Shown: positions 25,670 through 34,638, counted from the first letter of the stretch. The stretch: DNA of 64,000 nt from Sphingomonas faeni (GCF_024273235.1 NZ_JANBVH010000009.1:62001-126000); one strand, 5' to 3'. A program made the numbers and translations. The notes: generated from the sequence alone by a model not told the origin.

Positions 25670-27496
25670 TTAGCGCCCCCGCGTCGCGTCGAGGAACGCT
25701 GCGGTCCACACCAGCGGGGCGTTCCAGTTTATCGCGACTTCGTTGACGGTGAAGGCTCGGTAGTCGTCAATCCAGCAGGTTTGGGGTGCGCAGCCCTTCA
25801 TCGGGCCGGGCTCTTTCGCGGCTGCCGAGTTGGGGCCACCGGAGAGGACACCGGTGGGTGGTTCGGGGTAGCTTTTGTCCGCTGCGGCCGCCCAAAAGCG
25901 GTGGTGTGGGTGCTGCATCGGGCGCGTGCCGATGCCGGTGACGTAGGAGCGGTCGAGCGGGTTCCGGCCGAGGATGTAGTCGAGGCTCGCCACCACCGCG
26001 TCGCGATAGGCGGGCTTGCGGTCGATCTGCCATGCGACGCCGAGCACGATCGCGCGGTTGAGGATCGAACTGCTCGAGCCCCAGGGATAGTTGGTGCCGC
26101 CGAAGGGTATGCCGTAGCCGCTCCGCTTGCCCTCGGTGACGAAGCCGTCGGCGAGCGCGGTGATCCGGCTGCGGAGCGTGGCGCGATCGTCCGCGGGGAG
26201 CGCGTCGGGCAGGGTCGCGAGCGTCAGCGCCCCCGCCAGTTTCAGCGAACCCCAGCCGATATCCGTGCCGGGATCGGTGAAGATGCCGTCCTTACGGAGG
26301 CGATCGAGGAAAACCGCTTCGTTGGTGGTCGCGTAGAGTTGCGCGGCGGCGAAGGTGAACTCGTCGCGGACATCCGGGTCGCCATAGCCGCCGCTGCCGG
26401 TGAAGTCGGAGCTGGTAAGGAGGGCGGGGTGGCGAAGTGCCGCCGCCCAGCCACGTCGCGCCGCGGTAAGGCATTTGGCGGCGAAGGTCGGGTCGATCGT
26501 CCGCCAGACCCGTGCGCACTGTGCCGCCACGCCGACCATGTTGAGCGTTGCCGCGGTGGAAGGCGGGTACAGGAACCGGCGTTCGCGATCGTCGGCGGGG
26601 GCGGTCGGGAGTCCGGTCCAATTCTCGTCGGCGATCTTGGTGTGAACCAAGCCGCCGGCATCGATCGTCTCGAACCGGGTGATCGCCTTGCCCGCGATGC
26701 CGGCGTCGGGCGCCACGGCGAGGCGCGTGCCATCGGGAATCTGCATCGCAAGCAGGAACGCGACTTCGACGCGCGCTTCGTCGAGCAGGTCGTCCTTACC
26801 GTTGGCGCGTTCGGGTAGCGCGAGGCGGCCATCGGCGAAGGCGTTTGCGTCACCGAACACGGCGAGGCGCTCGTGCAAGTCGAGCAGCGTCCAGGTCGAG
26901 ACACCGCCGTTGACGACGTATTTGCCGTGGTCGCCCGCGTCGTACCAGCCGCCGGTCGCGTCGAGCTTGTAGTCGCACCCGGGCCATTTGACGCCCTTCT
27001 GATCGCGGCCGGCAAAGCAGGTGGCAATATCGGGGGCGTGGGCGGCGGGGCGGGTGAGATCCTTGCGTTCGACATAGGCCGGCAGGATCGGCACGCCGCT
27101 GCGCTGCTGGTAGAAGAACGCCATCGCCGCGGTCGCCACGCGCGCGAACGGACGGTCTGCGATTGCGAATGCGTGGCTGGCGTTGGTGCCGACGTGGAGG
27201 CGATAGCCGGTGCCCGGGGTACGAAACGTGCCGAAGTCGATCCGGTGGACGCTTTCGCCCGAGGCTGCGTCGGGACCGACCGGTATCGTCTGGCCCGACG
27301 CGACGGTCTTGCCGCGCGCGTCGGTCAGTGTCCACGCGAGAGACTTCGTCTGCGCGGATGGGAGGACCGCCGTCTTCGGGCCGCTCGTCTCGAACCCCGC
27401 CTGATCGATCCGGATCGACGCGGGCGGGGGTTGCGTGGCGGCGGTCGTCAGCAGGACGGCCGCCGCACCGAGCAGGAGCCGGCTCAATCGCCGCAC
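25670..27496 (-). CDS. Glycoside hydrolase family 9 endoglucanase
   Basis: A 608-residue secreted GH9 enzyme that cleaves beta-1,4-glucan links. A signal peptide is followed by the Ig-like CelD_N domain (about 25-112) and an (alpha/alpha)6 barrel. DAGDHGKY (186-193) supplies the base Asp pair, the NPLDRSYVTG and HPHHR segments line the active site, and Glu586 in VNEVAINWN is the acid. The gene starts with GTG at 27496, inside the last 13 nt of the GH3 gene, the only start that yields a complete signal peptide. Last gene of the second minus-strand block; on glucomannan it would cut next to glucose units. Confidence 0.9.
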   Translation of the reverse strand: MRRLSRLLLGAAAVLLTTAATQPPPASIRIDQAGFETSGPKTAVLPSAQTKSLAWTLTDARGKTVASGQTIPVGPDAASGESVHRIDFGTFRTPGTGYRLHVGTNASHAFAIADRPFARVATAAMAFFYQQRSGVPILPAYVERKDLTRPAAHAPDIATCFAGRDQKGVKWPGCDYKLDATGGWYDAGDHGKYVVNGGVSTWTLLDLHERLAVFGDANAFADGRLALPERANGKDDLLDEARVEVAFLLAMQIPDGTRLAVAPDAGIAGKAITRFETIDAGGLVHTKIADENWTGLPTAPADDRERRFLYPPSTAATLNMVGVAAQCARVWRTIDPTFAAKCLTAARRGWAAALRHPALLTSSDFTGSGGYGDPDVRDEFTFAAAQLYATTNEAVFLDRLRKDGIFTDPGTDIGWGSLKLAGALTLATLPDALPADDRATLRSRITALADGFVTEGKRSGYGIPFGGTNYPWGSSSSILNRAIVLGVAWQIDRKPAYRDAVVASLDYILGRNPLDRSYVTGIGTRPMQHPHHRFWAAAADKSYPEPPTGVLSGGPNSAAAKEPGPMKGCAPQTCWIDDYRAFTVNEVAINWNAPLVWTAAFLDATRGR

Positions 27497-30012
27497 TTCG
27501 TCATCGGGACCGGCGCGGAGTCGATCTTCACGTCGGAGATCGACAGGCCGAGCTTGCCATCGGTGGCGATCACGAACGGTGCGGTGACGTGCGCCATGTC
27601 GATGCCGCGCTTGGCGAAGCATTGCAGCGGGACGATCACCTGCTGCCAGTCGCCCGGCTTGCCGGCCGCGAGCGTCCTGGTGATCGGGACGGTCACCGCC
27701 TTGCCGTCGTTGCTGACCATGCCGAGGCCGACCGGCGCGCTGCCGGCGCGGTCGACACGAACGTCGACCACGAGGCTCAGTTCGCCATTGCTCTCGCGGG
27801 TCAGGTCGAGCGGGCCCGATGCCTCGACGCGCGCATCGGCAGGCCCACCCGCCCAGACGAGCGCGCGCGCGTCTTCCTGGCGGCGGCGGTCGACCGCGGA
27901 AGCGGTGAGGCGCTTCGTTGCGGTCGTCGCGTTGACGCCGAGCAGACGGACCTTCGACTGGTCCTGCTCGACCAGCGTCAGCGACCAGCCTTCGGGGACG
28001 CGGCCCTTGCCGAAGATGGTGCCGTTCGACGACGCGGCCATCCCGGCGGGACGGGTCTCTTCAAGCTTGGGGACGGTGCCGGGCTTGGCGTAACTGAGGC
28101 CGTAGCCGAATGCGAACAGCGGGTCGTAGCCGGGATCGGAGCGGTTGAGGACGTACTGGTCGGGGCGTTTGGGCCAGGAGAAACTGAGCTTGCCGCGGAA
28201 GTCGTTGGCGACGCCGCCGTCTTTCTTGCGGAACAGCACGTCGGCCACGCCGCCGCCTTCGCTGCCCGGCAGGAACGCTGCGACGAACGCGTCCGAAGCG
28301 TTCAGCTCGGCATTCACCCACAAAGGACGCCCCGACAGGAATACCGCGACGACCGGCACGCCCGCCGCCTTCAGTTTCCGCAGCAGTTCGAGGTCGGACT
28401 TGTCCTCGGCACTGTATTCGAGGTTCGGGCGGTCGCCCTTGAACTCGGCATAGGGCTGTTCGCCGAACACGACGATCGCCGCGTCGGGCTTTTTTGCAAA
28501 GCTGCCGTCCGCCGACAGCGTCGCGGTGCCGCCGGCGCCCTTGACCGCGGTGCTGATGCCCGACCAGATCGTCTCGGCATTGGGGAAGTTTGCGTTGGTC
28601 GTGCCGCCCCCCTGCCACGTCAGCGACCAGCCGCCGGCCTGTTGCGGGATGTTATCCGCACCGCCGCCCGCGACGAGGATGTTGGTCGACGGTTTCAGCG
28701 GGAGCAGCCCGCCTTCGTTCTTGAGCAGGACCATCGATTCTCGTGCGGCGCGGCGTGCGATCGCACGGTGGTCGGCGGCGCCGATGAGGTTCATCTTGCC
28801 GGCGAGCGCGCGTGACGACGGGCGGCCGCGATCGAACGTGCCGGCGCGGATCTTCACGCGGAGGATACGGCGGACCGCGTCGTCGAGGCGGGCGGCGGGG
28901 ATTTCGCCCGATTGCGCCTGCTTCAGCGTGTTGGCGTAGAGCGTCTTCCAGCCGGAGCCCGAATACATGAACATGTCGAGCCCGGCGTTGATCGCAGGCG
29001 CGCAACTCTCGTTCGAGCAGCCTTCGACCTGGCCGTGGCCGTTCCAGTCGCCGACCACGAAGCCGTCGAAGTTGAGGCGATCCTTGAGGACGCCGGTCAG
29101 CAGGCTCTTGTTGCCGTGCATCTTGGCGCCGTTCCAGCTCGAGAAGCTGGCCATCACCGACTGCGTGCCGGCTTCGATCGCCGCGGGGTAACCGCCGAGA
29201 TGGATGTCGCGCAACGTCGTTTCGGGGATCAGCGCGTCGCCCTGGTCCCGCCCGCCCGTGCCGCCGTCGCCGAGGAAATGCTTGGTCGTCGCGATGACAT
29301 GGTCGGGGGCGAGGAACTCCTTGGTGCCGACCTTGCCCTGGACGCCTTCGATCACCGCGCCGGCGTAGTCGGCCTGGATCGTCGGCTCCTCGGAATAGCT
29401 CTCATACGTGCGGCCCCAGCGATCGTCGCGGACCACCGCCAGCGTCGGTGCGAAGGTCCAGTCGATGCCGGCGGCGGCGGTCTCGATCGCGGTGATGTGG
29501 CCGATCTCGCGCATCAGGTCGCGGTCGCGCGCCGCGCCGAGGCCGATATTGTGCGGGAAGAGCGTCGCGCCGGGGATGTTGTTGTTGCCGTGGACCGCGT
29601 CGGTGCCCCAGATCACGGGAATCGCGGGGCGGCCGTCGGTGCGGGCCATCGAGGCGTCGTAGAATTCATCGGCGAGTTTCAGCCATTCGACGGGGGGCGC
29701 GAGGTCGTTGCCGCCGGGGCCGGCATTGCCGCCGTTGAGGATCGAGCCGAGCTTGTGGGTGCGGAGGTCCGACGGCTCGATGCTGGCGATGTCGACCTGG
29801 ATCAGCTGGCCGATCTTGTCCTCGACGGACATGCGTTTCATGATCGCATCGATCCGTGCCTCGACCTTCGGATCACGCGAGGGACGCGCGCTGACGGTCG
29901 GCCAGATCTCGGGACGCGCGACCGCAGATGGCGGTGCTGATTGCGCTACCGGCGTTGCGGCCGATTGCAGCAGAAGCGCGATCGTGAACGTGGAAAACCC
30001 TGCCGACATCAT
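27484..30012 (-). CDS. Glycoside hydrolase family 3 beta-glucosidase (ExoP type)
   Basis: An 842-residue secreted GH3 exo-beta-glucosidase. It has a signal peptide, the (beta/alpha)8 domain with nucleophile Asp322 in VVGDWNG, the alpha/beta sandwich domain, and a C-terminal beta-sandwich as in the marine ExoP/1,4-beta-D-glucan glucohydrolase group. Further family motifs are TDAVHGNNN and KHFLGDGGT. It would release glucose from cello- or glucomanno-oligosaccharides in the periplasm. It is separated from the CE2 gene by 84 nt that hold a CAAAT-N-ATTTG palindrome, so it may have its own control. Two adjacent ATGs (30012, 30009) are equally possible starts. Confidence 0.9.
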   Translation of the reverse strand: MMSAGFSTFTIALLLQSAATPVAQSAPPSAVARPEIWPTVSARPSRDPKVEARIDAIMKRMSVEDKIGQLIQVDIASIEPSDLRTHKLGSILNGGNAGPGGNDLAPPVEWLKLADEFYDASMARTDGRPAIPVIWGTDAVHGNNNIPGATLFPHNIGLGAARDRDLMREIGHITAIETAAAGIDWTFAPTLAVVRDDRWGRTYESYSEEPTIQADYAGAVIEGVQGKVGTKEFLAPDHVIATTKHFLGDGGTGGRDQGDALIPETTLRDIHLGGYPAAIEAGTQSVMASFSSWNGAKMHGNKSLLTGVLKDRLNFDGFVVGDWNGHGQVEGCSNESCAPAINAGLDMFMYSGSGWKTLYANTLKQAQSGEIPAARLDDAVRRILRVKIRAGTFDRGRPSSRALAGKMNLIGAADHRAIARRAARESMVLLKNEGGLLPLKPSTNILVAGGGADNIPQQAGGWSLTWQGGGTTNANFPNAETIWSGISTAVKGAGGTATLSADGSFAKKPDAAIVVFGEQPYAEFKGDRPNLEYSAEDKSDLELLRKLKAAGVPVVAVFLSGRPLWVNAELNASDAFVAAFLPGSEGGGVADVLFRKKDGGVANDFRGKLSFSWPKRPDQYVLNRSDPGYDPLFAFGYGLSYAKPGTVPKLEETRPAGMAASSNGTIFGKGRVPEGWSLTLVEQDQSKVRLLGVNATTATKRLTASAVDRRRQEDARALVWAGGPADARVEASGPLDLTRESNGELSLVVDVRVDRAGSAPVGLGMVSNDGKAVTVPITRTLAAGKPGDWQQVIVPLQCFAKRGIDMAHVTAPFVIATDGKLGLSISDVKIDSAPVPMTKCGD

Positions 30013-30083
30013 ACTCTCCCCCGATGGTACGCGATCGTAATCCGCACCTTTGTCGCTCTGCTACCGGGTGCCGGCAACAATGT

Positions 30084-30096
30084 GCAAATCATTTGC
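30084..30096. promoter_or_regulatory. Candidate operator palindrome ahead of GH3
   Basis: GCAAAT-C-ATTTGC is a perfect 13-bp palindrome directly after the CE2 stop codon and 72 nt before the GH3 start codon. It shares the core CAAAT-N-ATTTG with the palindrome at 16277-16291, which lies 81 nt before the GH2 start. No T-run follows it, so it is not a terminator. Confidence 0.4.
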
Positions 30097-31221
30097 TTAT
30101 TTCCGCATCCAGATCTCGGGATGCGCGTCGATATAGGTCGACAGCGCGGTCGTGATCCGGGCGTCGTCCGCGGTCGAAGGGTGCGCGTGGCAGCCGGTGA
30201 AGGCAAGTCCGGTGACCGGCACGAAGGCGACGTTGCGCTCGCCCTCGGCCTTGAGCCGTGCCGCGACCTTGCCGACCTCGGACGCGATTTCGCCGTTGGC
30301 CATGTCGGTCGCCCACAGGACGACATGCGCGTGTCGATCGCGCGCGCGCAGGCGTTTGACGAAGTCGACGTAATGCTGCTCGTAATCGGCGTGGAGCGCG
30401 TCGCGCGTCTTCCACGGCTCGCCGGGGTGGAGCGGCGTGGTGAAGTCGTTGGTGCCAAGCGCGATCACGAACAGGCTGGGGCGCCAGGCCGGGTCGGCGT
30501 AGCGACTGGCCTTGTCGAACAGGGTGAAGGGATAGGCGGTCGGCATGGTGTCGGCGGTCATGCCGTCGTAGTTTCGGACGATGCCGCGGCCGGAGATCGC
30601 ATTGACCTGGTAGTCGGCGCCGTAACGGCGGGCGGTCAGCGCGGGCATGGCTTGCGCGGTGTCGGTGGTCGCCCAGACTTCGGCCTGCGTGCAGTCGCGC
30701 CTGGCGGAGGTGTTACCGTAGCCGACGGTGTGCGAGTCGCCGATGAAATCGATCTGACGCGTGCGGGTGGGTGCGGGGAGCGCGCGTGTTTCCGGGCCGG
30801 CGTAGAAGCCGCCGAAGACCGTTGGTGCGGACTGGCTTTCGCTGGCGACGTCGGCCCGGATCGTATGGGGGCCTTTCGACAGGCCGGCGACGCGGTAGAG
30901 GCCGGGCTTCGGCTTGACGAGCTTGGCGGCGAGCGCGCCATCGACCGAGACGCGGAGGATGACGTCGCCCTGACCGATCCTGAGCAATGCGCTCCGGCCG
31001 CGGAACGCCGCCTCGAAATATGTGCCCGGCCATTGGCGCTTATAGCCGTCCGCGGTCCGCTCGACGCGGCCCCCGATGTGGACGGGGAGGGGGGCGCCGG
31101 CTTTCGCGGTCGTCGGGGTCACGGTCGTCGGGGTCACCGTTGGCGGGGTCACCGTCGGCGGTGCGGCGATCGCCGATGTCGACAGTAGCATCGCGGCGAC
31201 CAGTCCGAGGATCGTCTTCAT
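30097..31221 (-). CDS. Carbohydrate esterase family 2-like acetyl esterase
   Basis: A 374-residue secreted esterase with the two-domain CE2 layout: a signal peptide, a short Pro/Thr/Val linker of near-repeats (PPTVTPPTVTPTTVTP, 21-36), a beta-sandwich domain (about 45-145) and an SGNH hydrolase domain. Ser163 lies in IGDSHTVGYG, GTNDF is block III, and His347 in CHAHPST is the probable catalytic histidine. CE2 enzymes remove acetyl groups from 6-O positions of sugars in mannan, xylan and glucomannan. It overlaps the GH26 gene by 4 nt (ATGA), so esterase and mannanase are made together. Confidence 0.85.
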   Translation of the reverse strand: MKTILGLVAAMLLSTSAIAAPPTVTPPTVTPTTVTPTTAKAGAPLPVHIGGRVERTADGYKRQWPGTYFEAAFRGRSALLRIGQGDVILRVSVDGALAAKLVKPKPGLYRVAGLSKGPHTIRADVASESQSAPTVFGGFYAGPETRALPAPTRTRQIDFIGDSHTVGYGNTSARRDCTQAEVWATTDTAQAMPALTARRYGADYQVNAISGRGIVRNYDGMTADTMPTAYPFTLFDKASRYADPAWRPSLFVIALGTNDFTTPLHPGEPWKTRDALHADYEQHYVDFVKRLRARDRHAHVVLWATDMANGEIASEVGKVAARLKAEGERNVAFVPVTGLAFTGCHAHPSTADDARITTALSTYIDAHPEIWMRK

Positions 31222-32225
31222 GCCTTCACCTTCAGCCTTGCGGGAAGCTCGTCCTTGGTGACGTAGCGCTTCGACGCGAAGTCGCGGCGCAATTGGTCCG
31301 GCGTGTTCTGGTCGGCGCCGGTCAGCCAGCGGGTGTGCCAGGTCATGAACCAGAGCCAGTCCGCCGTGGGGCCGAGCAGCCTGGGATCGGGGACGGGGCC
31401 GTTCTCGTGCAGGCAGATCGGGAGGGTGTCGCCGACGATCGCCTTCACCTGCGCGAACATCGGTGCGAGGTTGCCGTGGTCCTTAGCGTAGATATCCGCG
31501 CCGGCGACATCGACCGTCGCGCGGCCGGGATACCAGGCGGGATCGACGTTCTGCCCCGCCCAGCCGAGCACCCAGATCAGGTTGTTCAGCCGGTGGACGC
31601 GGGTGAACTGGTCGTACATCAGCGCCCAGAGCGCCTTGAACGCGTCGGGACCGTGCTTGCCCCACCAGAACCAGTCGCCGCTGAATTCGTGGAACGGGCG
31701 CCACAGCACCGCGACGCCGCGATCTTGCAGGACGTTCAACAGGCGCGCGACCTCGGTCATGTCGCGCATCATCGCGACGTTCTGCGGCGTGCCCGGTTTC
31801 AGCGCGGCGGCGACGTCGAAATCCTTCTTGGAGTTCTCGTAGCCGGTGCCGATGTCGGGCGCGCCCCAATGCCAACATAACGTGACGATGCCGCCGGAGC
31901 GCGCCCAGTCGGTTGCCCGGTCGTTCACCGCGTCGTTGTCGCGCGGGTCTATGTAGTCGAGGCCGAGGATCGCCGGCAGCTTGCCGGTGACCCGCTGGAG
32001 ATAGTCGAGTTCGCCGTTGGGATTGGTCGGGCCGGAGCCTTGCTCCTGTTGCCCGGTCAGCGTTTTCCTGCCGTATTGGCTCCAGAGATAGGCGTAGAGT
32101 TGCCGGGCGGCGGGGGACGCGTTCGGGTTGCTCAAGCTGCGGTTCGGCACCGCCGCCAGCGCCGGCACACCGTTGAGCAGGCCGAGCGCTGCCGTCATAC
32201 CCAGCGTCTCGCGACGGCTCAGCAT
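31218..32225 (-). CDS. Glycoside hydrolase family 26 beta-mannanase
   Basis: A 335-residue GH26 enzyme. Family motifs are TLTGQQE (55-61), LGLDYID, WHWGAP (118-123), the acid/base Glu180 in WRPFHEFSG and the nucleophile Glu274 in CLHENGP. The N-terminus MLSRRETLGM followed by a hydrophobic stretch looks like a twin-arginine (Tat) signal. GH26 enzymes cut internal beta-1,4-mannosidic bonds. The ATG overlaps the GH5 stop (TGATG) and the stop overlaps the CE2 start (ATGA), so three genes are translationally coupled. Confidence 0.9.
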   Translation of the reverse strand: MLSRRETLGMTAALGLLNGVPALAAVPNRSLSNPNASPAARQLYAYLWSQYGRKTLTGQQEQGSGPTNPNGELDYLQRVTGKLPAILGLDYIDPRDNDAVNDRATDWARSGGIVTLCWHWGAPDIGTGYENSKKDFDVAAALKPGTPQNVAMMRDMTEVARLLNVLQDRGVAVLWRPFHEFSGDWFWWGKHGPDAFKALWALMYDQFTRVHRLNNLIWVLGWAGQNVDPAWYPGRATVDVAGADIYAKDHGNLAPMFAQVKAIVGDTLPICLHENGPVPDPRLLGPTADWLWFMTWHTRWLTGADQNTPDQLRRDFASKRYVTKDELPARLKVKA

Positions 32226-33583
32226 CAGAGCGCCGCCACCGCCGCGGCGTGCGCGCGGATCACGGCCTGGGTCGAGGTGTCGCTGTCGAACACGCCGTAC
32301 CAGCCCTGCGGTTCGTGCGGGGGGTCGCCCATATAGCCGAGGTCGCCGCGCTGGAACCTGTGGTCGGCGTGGCGGCTGCGCGCGTCGCCGTTCCACGCCC
32401 AAAAGTTCGAGCCTGCAAGTGGTCCGCCGGCCTTGGCGTTCGCCTCGATCGCGGCGTAGATCTGGCGGTAGAAGCGATCCTTGTAGGCTGTCGTGATGGT
32501 CGGATCATAGGCGTCCTGGCCATCGCGCGGGTAGCCGAACTCCTCGATGACCAGCGGCTTGCCGAGCGTGGTCGCGAGCCGGATATGCGCGTCGATATAG
32601 TCCGCCACCTTCGCCGCGCCCGCGTCGTAGGTACCGGCGAGATTGCCCGCATCCATCCACGTCCAGTTGTTCGGCCAGATATGCGCGGTGAGATAGTCGA
32701 TCGACGGGGACTTGTGCGCGGCGAGCACGACGTCCTCGCGCTCGATCGAACCCTTCAGCCCTTCGGAGCCGGTCGAGACTAGGTGGTTGGGATCGAGCGT
32801 CTTGATGTAGCGCGCGGTCTCGTCGACCCAGCGGTAGAAGGCAGGCAGGTTTGGGACGGCGACCTTGGCGGATCCAGCCGGGCGGGGCTCGTTGGCCAAC
32901 TGCCACGCCATGATCGTCGGGTCGGCGGCATAGGCGACACCGGTGACGCTGTTGGTCCGCGAGACGATCGCGCGGATGTAGTCGCGGTACATCGCCTGCG
33001 CCTGGCCGTTGGTGTAGAATGCCGCGTTCCAGTCGGCGAACTCGGGCCAGGGGTGCGCGGGGTCGTTCATGTTGATGAACTTTCCGCCGTTGACCCACGA
33101 GAGATACGTCATCATCCCGCCCGACCATTCCCAGAAGTTTGTCAGGTAGATCACGCCGGTCATGTCGCGCTTCGCCATCTCGGCGAGCGTCCAGTCGAGA
33201 CCCTTGAGCAGATCCTCGTTGTAGGTCGCGGTCTTATCGCGGAACCCCGGCGTGATCGAGTTCTTCAGCGGCGACAGTTCGGCCGAGCCGAGGATGCGGA
33301 GATTACGGACGCCGAGCGCCTGCAACCGATCGAGCTCGCGCGCCAGGCGTGCACGGTTGCCATAGGCGGTCTCGGCCCCGAGCCACGCGCCGTACCAGAT
33401 GTTCGCGCCGGCGTAGCGGTAGGGCTTGCCGTTGCGTTCGAAGCCGTGTCCGGCAACGGTTACGAACGAAGATGCGGGCGGTTTGCCGGCAAGGGCTCCG
33501 GTTCCGAGCTGCGTCGAATTCGTACAAGCGGCCAGCAGGGCCACCCCCGCCAGCAACGCCGCGCGCCTGTCGATTACCGCCAA
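32225..33583 (-). CDS. Glycoside hydrolase family 5 beta-mannanase lipoprotein
   Basis: A 452-residue GH5 enzyme, subfamily 7-like. Lipobox LLAAC puts the acylated cysteine at Cys20, so it is membrane-anchored, possibly on the outer membrane. The barrel carries YLTNFWEWSGG, the acid/base Glu232 in WQLANEPR and the nucleophile Glu348 in VIEEFGYPRDG; WNGDAR and the trailing segments are typical of mannanases. As the first gene of the second minus-strand block it would start depolymerisation of mannan or glucomannan. The 255 bp upstream, shared with the gene at 33839, show no obvious operator. Confidence 0.9.
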   Translation of the reverse strand: MAVIDRRAALLAGVALLAACTNSTQLGTGALAGKPPASSFVTVAGHGFERNGKPYRYAGANIWYGAWLGAETAYGNRARLARELDRLQALGVRNLRILGSAELSPLKNSITPGFRDKTATYNEDLLKGLDWTLAEMAKRDMTGVIYLTNFWEWSGGMMTYLSWVNGGKFINMNDPAHPWPEFADWNAAFYTNGQAQAMYRDYIRAIVSRTNSVTGVAYAADPTIMAWQLANEPRPAGSAKVAVPNLPAFYRWVDETARYIKTLDPNHLVSTGSEGLKGSIEREDVVLAAHKSPSIDYLTAHIWPNNWTWMDAGNLAGTYDAGAAKVADYIDAHIRLATTLGKPLVIEEFGYPRDGQDAYDPTITTAYKDRFYRQIYAAIEANAKAGGPLAGSNFWAWNGDARSRHADHRFQRGDLGYMGDPPHEPQGWYGVFDSDTSTQAVIRAHAAAVAAL

Positions 33584-33838
33584 AGCCTACTCCCCGTCTC
33601 GCCTGTGTATCGAGGTCCGATAGCGTTCGACCCCGTTCGGCGCGACCCTAGGTTCGCCTCCGCCCCGACGCTACCGCAGAATATGCGCGCGAGCGGCGCG
33701 TTCGAGATGCGCGCGATCGCAATGCTATGGTTTCACTATGCGGTTGCCGGCGATCGATCTCGAATCGCTATGCGGCGGTTCGTAGCTGGAAGAGGCGGGC
33801 GCATGGACGCCCGACCATGAAAAGGCACGAAGGCGAAC

Positions 33839-34102
33839 ATGTCGTCCGAACCCCATCCGGAGCCCGATGAACCCGGGCTCGTCATCTATGTCGGTCAGGA
33901 TAGAGCGGGCCACTGGCTCGTGCAGGATGCCGGCGGAAGGCTGGAAGGCCGTTTCGTCTCGCGCAGCGCGGCGCTGAGTTTCGCCAGGGGCGAATGCGAG
34001 AGCTACCATGCGAGCCTGGTGATGACGGGGGTGCCCCTGGTTCCGTTGATCCCGTTCGGTCCGGTCGAGGCCGGCGAAAAGCCGCTGTCGCGCGCCGCCT
34101 GA
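33839..34102 (+). CDS. Small hypothetical protein (87 aa)
   Basis: An 87-residue soluble protein with a central beta-hairpin-like segment (HWLVQDAGGRLEGRFVSRSAALSFA) reminiscent of small DUF2188-like proteins, in which a residue pattern of Gly, Arg and Phe repeats. I do not assign a function. It is the first of three short plus-strand genes (33839-34898) placed head to tail; the methyltransferase-like gene follows after 14 nt. Confidence 0.6.
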   Translation: MSSEPHPEPDEPGLVIYVGQDRAGHWLVQDAGGRLEGRFVSRSAALSFARGECESYHASLVMTGVPLVPLIPFGPVEAGEKPLSRAA

Positions 34103-34116
34103 CGGAAGCCAAGACC

Positions 34117-34638
34117 ATGACAGCTGGAATGAAAAAAGTCGGCACGCTCTCGGGTGGAGCCAGCCGACCGCGACCAAAATCGGTTGCGACACCGGGCAGC
34201 CGGGCCGCGCGAGGCGACCCGCGCTGGCCGCGCATCGCGGTGGCGCTTGCCGGGTTGAGGGAGCGCCATCGTCACGCGGTTCGCATCGTCGATGCCGATT
34301 GCGGTTGCGGGACGCTGCTGATCGAAACGGTGCGATACGCGCGAACCTTGGGGTTCATCGCGGTCGAGGGACGGGGAATCGACGGGGTGCCGGCGATGAT
34401 CGGGCGCGCACGGGCTGCGGCAACCCGGCTCGACGATCCCGCGATCGGCCTCGTCTTCGATCTCGCCGACATGATTCAGGCGCTGGTACAGGAAGCCGAT
34501 TTTCCGGCCGACATCGTGCTGTGGCATAGGGCGCGCGGGAAAATCGATCAGCCCGACGTCACTGCGGCGCTGGCTGCTGCCGGCGATCTCGTGGTGGATG
34601 ACGCCGAGCAGCGCGCGACCGGCGTGCAGGTATCATGA
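34117..34638 (+). CDS. Small SAM-dependent methyltransferase-like protein
   Basis: A 173-residue protein with a Rossmann-type methyltransferase fold. Motif I is IVDADCGCGTLL, with the usual acidic end of strand 2 at VEGRGID and motif IV-like DIVLWHRA. It lacks a clear substrate domain, so it may be a minimal or inactive methyltransferase; the substrate is unknown. The ATG at 34117 is used because TGACGGAAG lies upstream and the frame before it overlaps the preceding gene. It overlaps the next gene by 4 nt (ATGA). Confidence 0.65.
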   Translation: MTAGMKKVGTLSGGASRPRPKSVATPGSRAARGDPRWPRIAVALAGLRERHRHAVRIVDADCGCGTLLIETVRYARTLGFIAVEGRGIDGVPAMIGRARAAATRLDDPAIGLVFDLADMIQALVQEADFPADIVLWHRARGKIDQPDVTAALAAAGDLVVDDAEQRATGVQVS

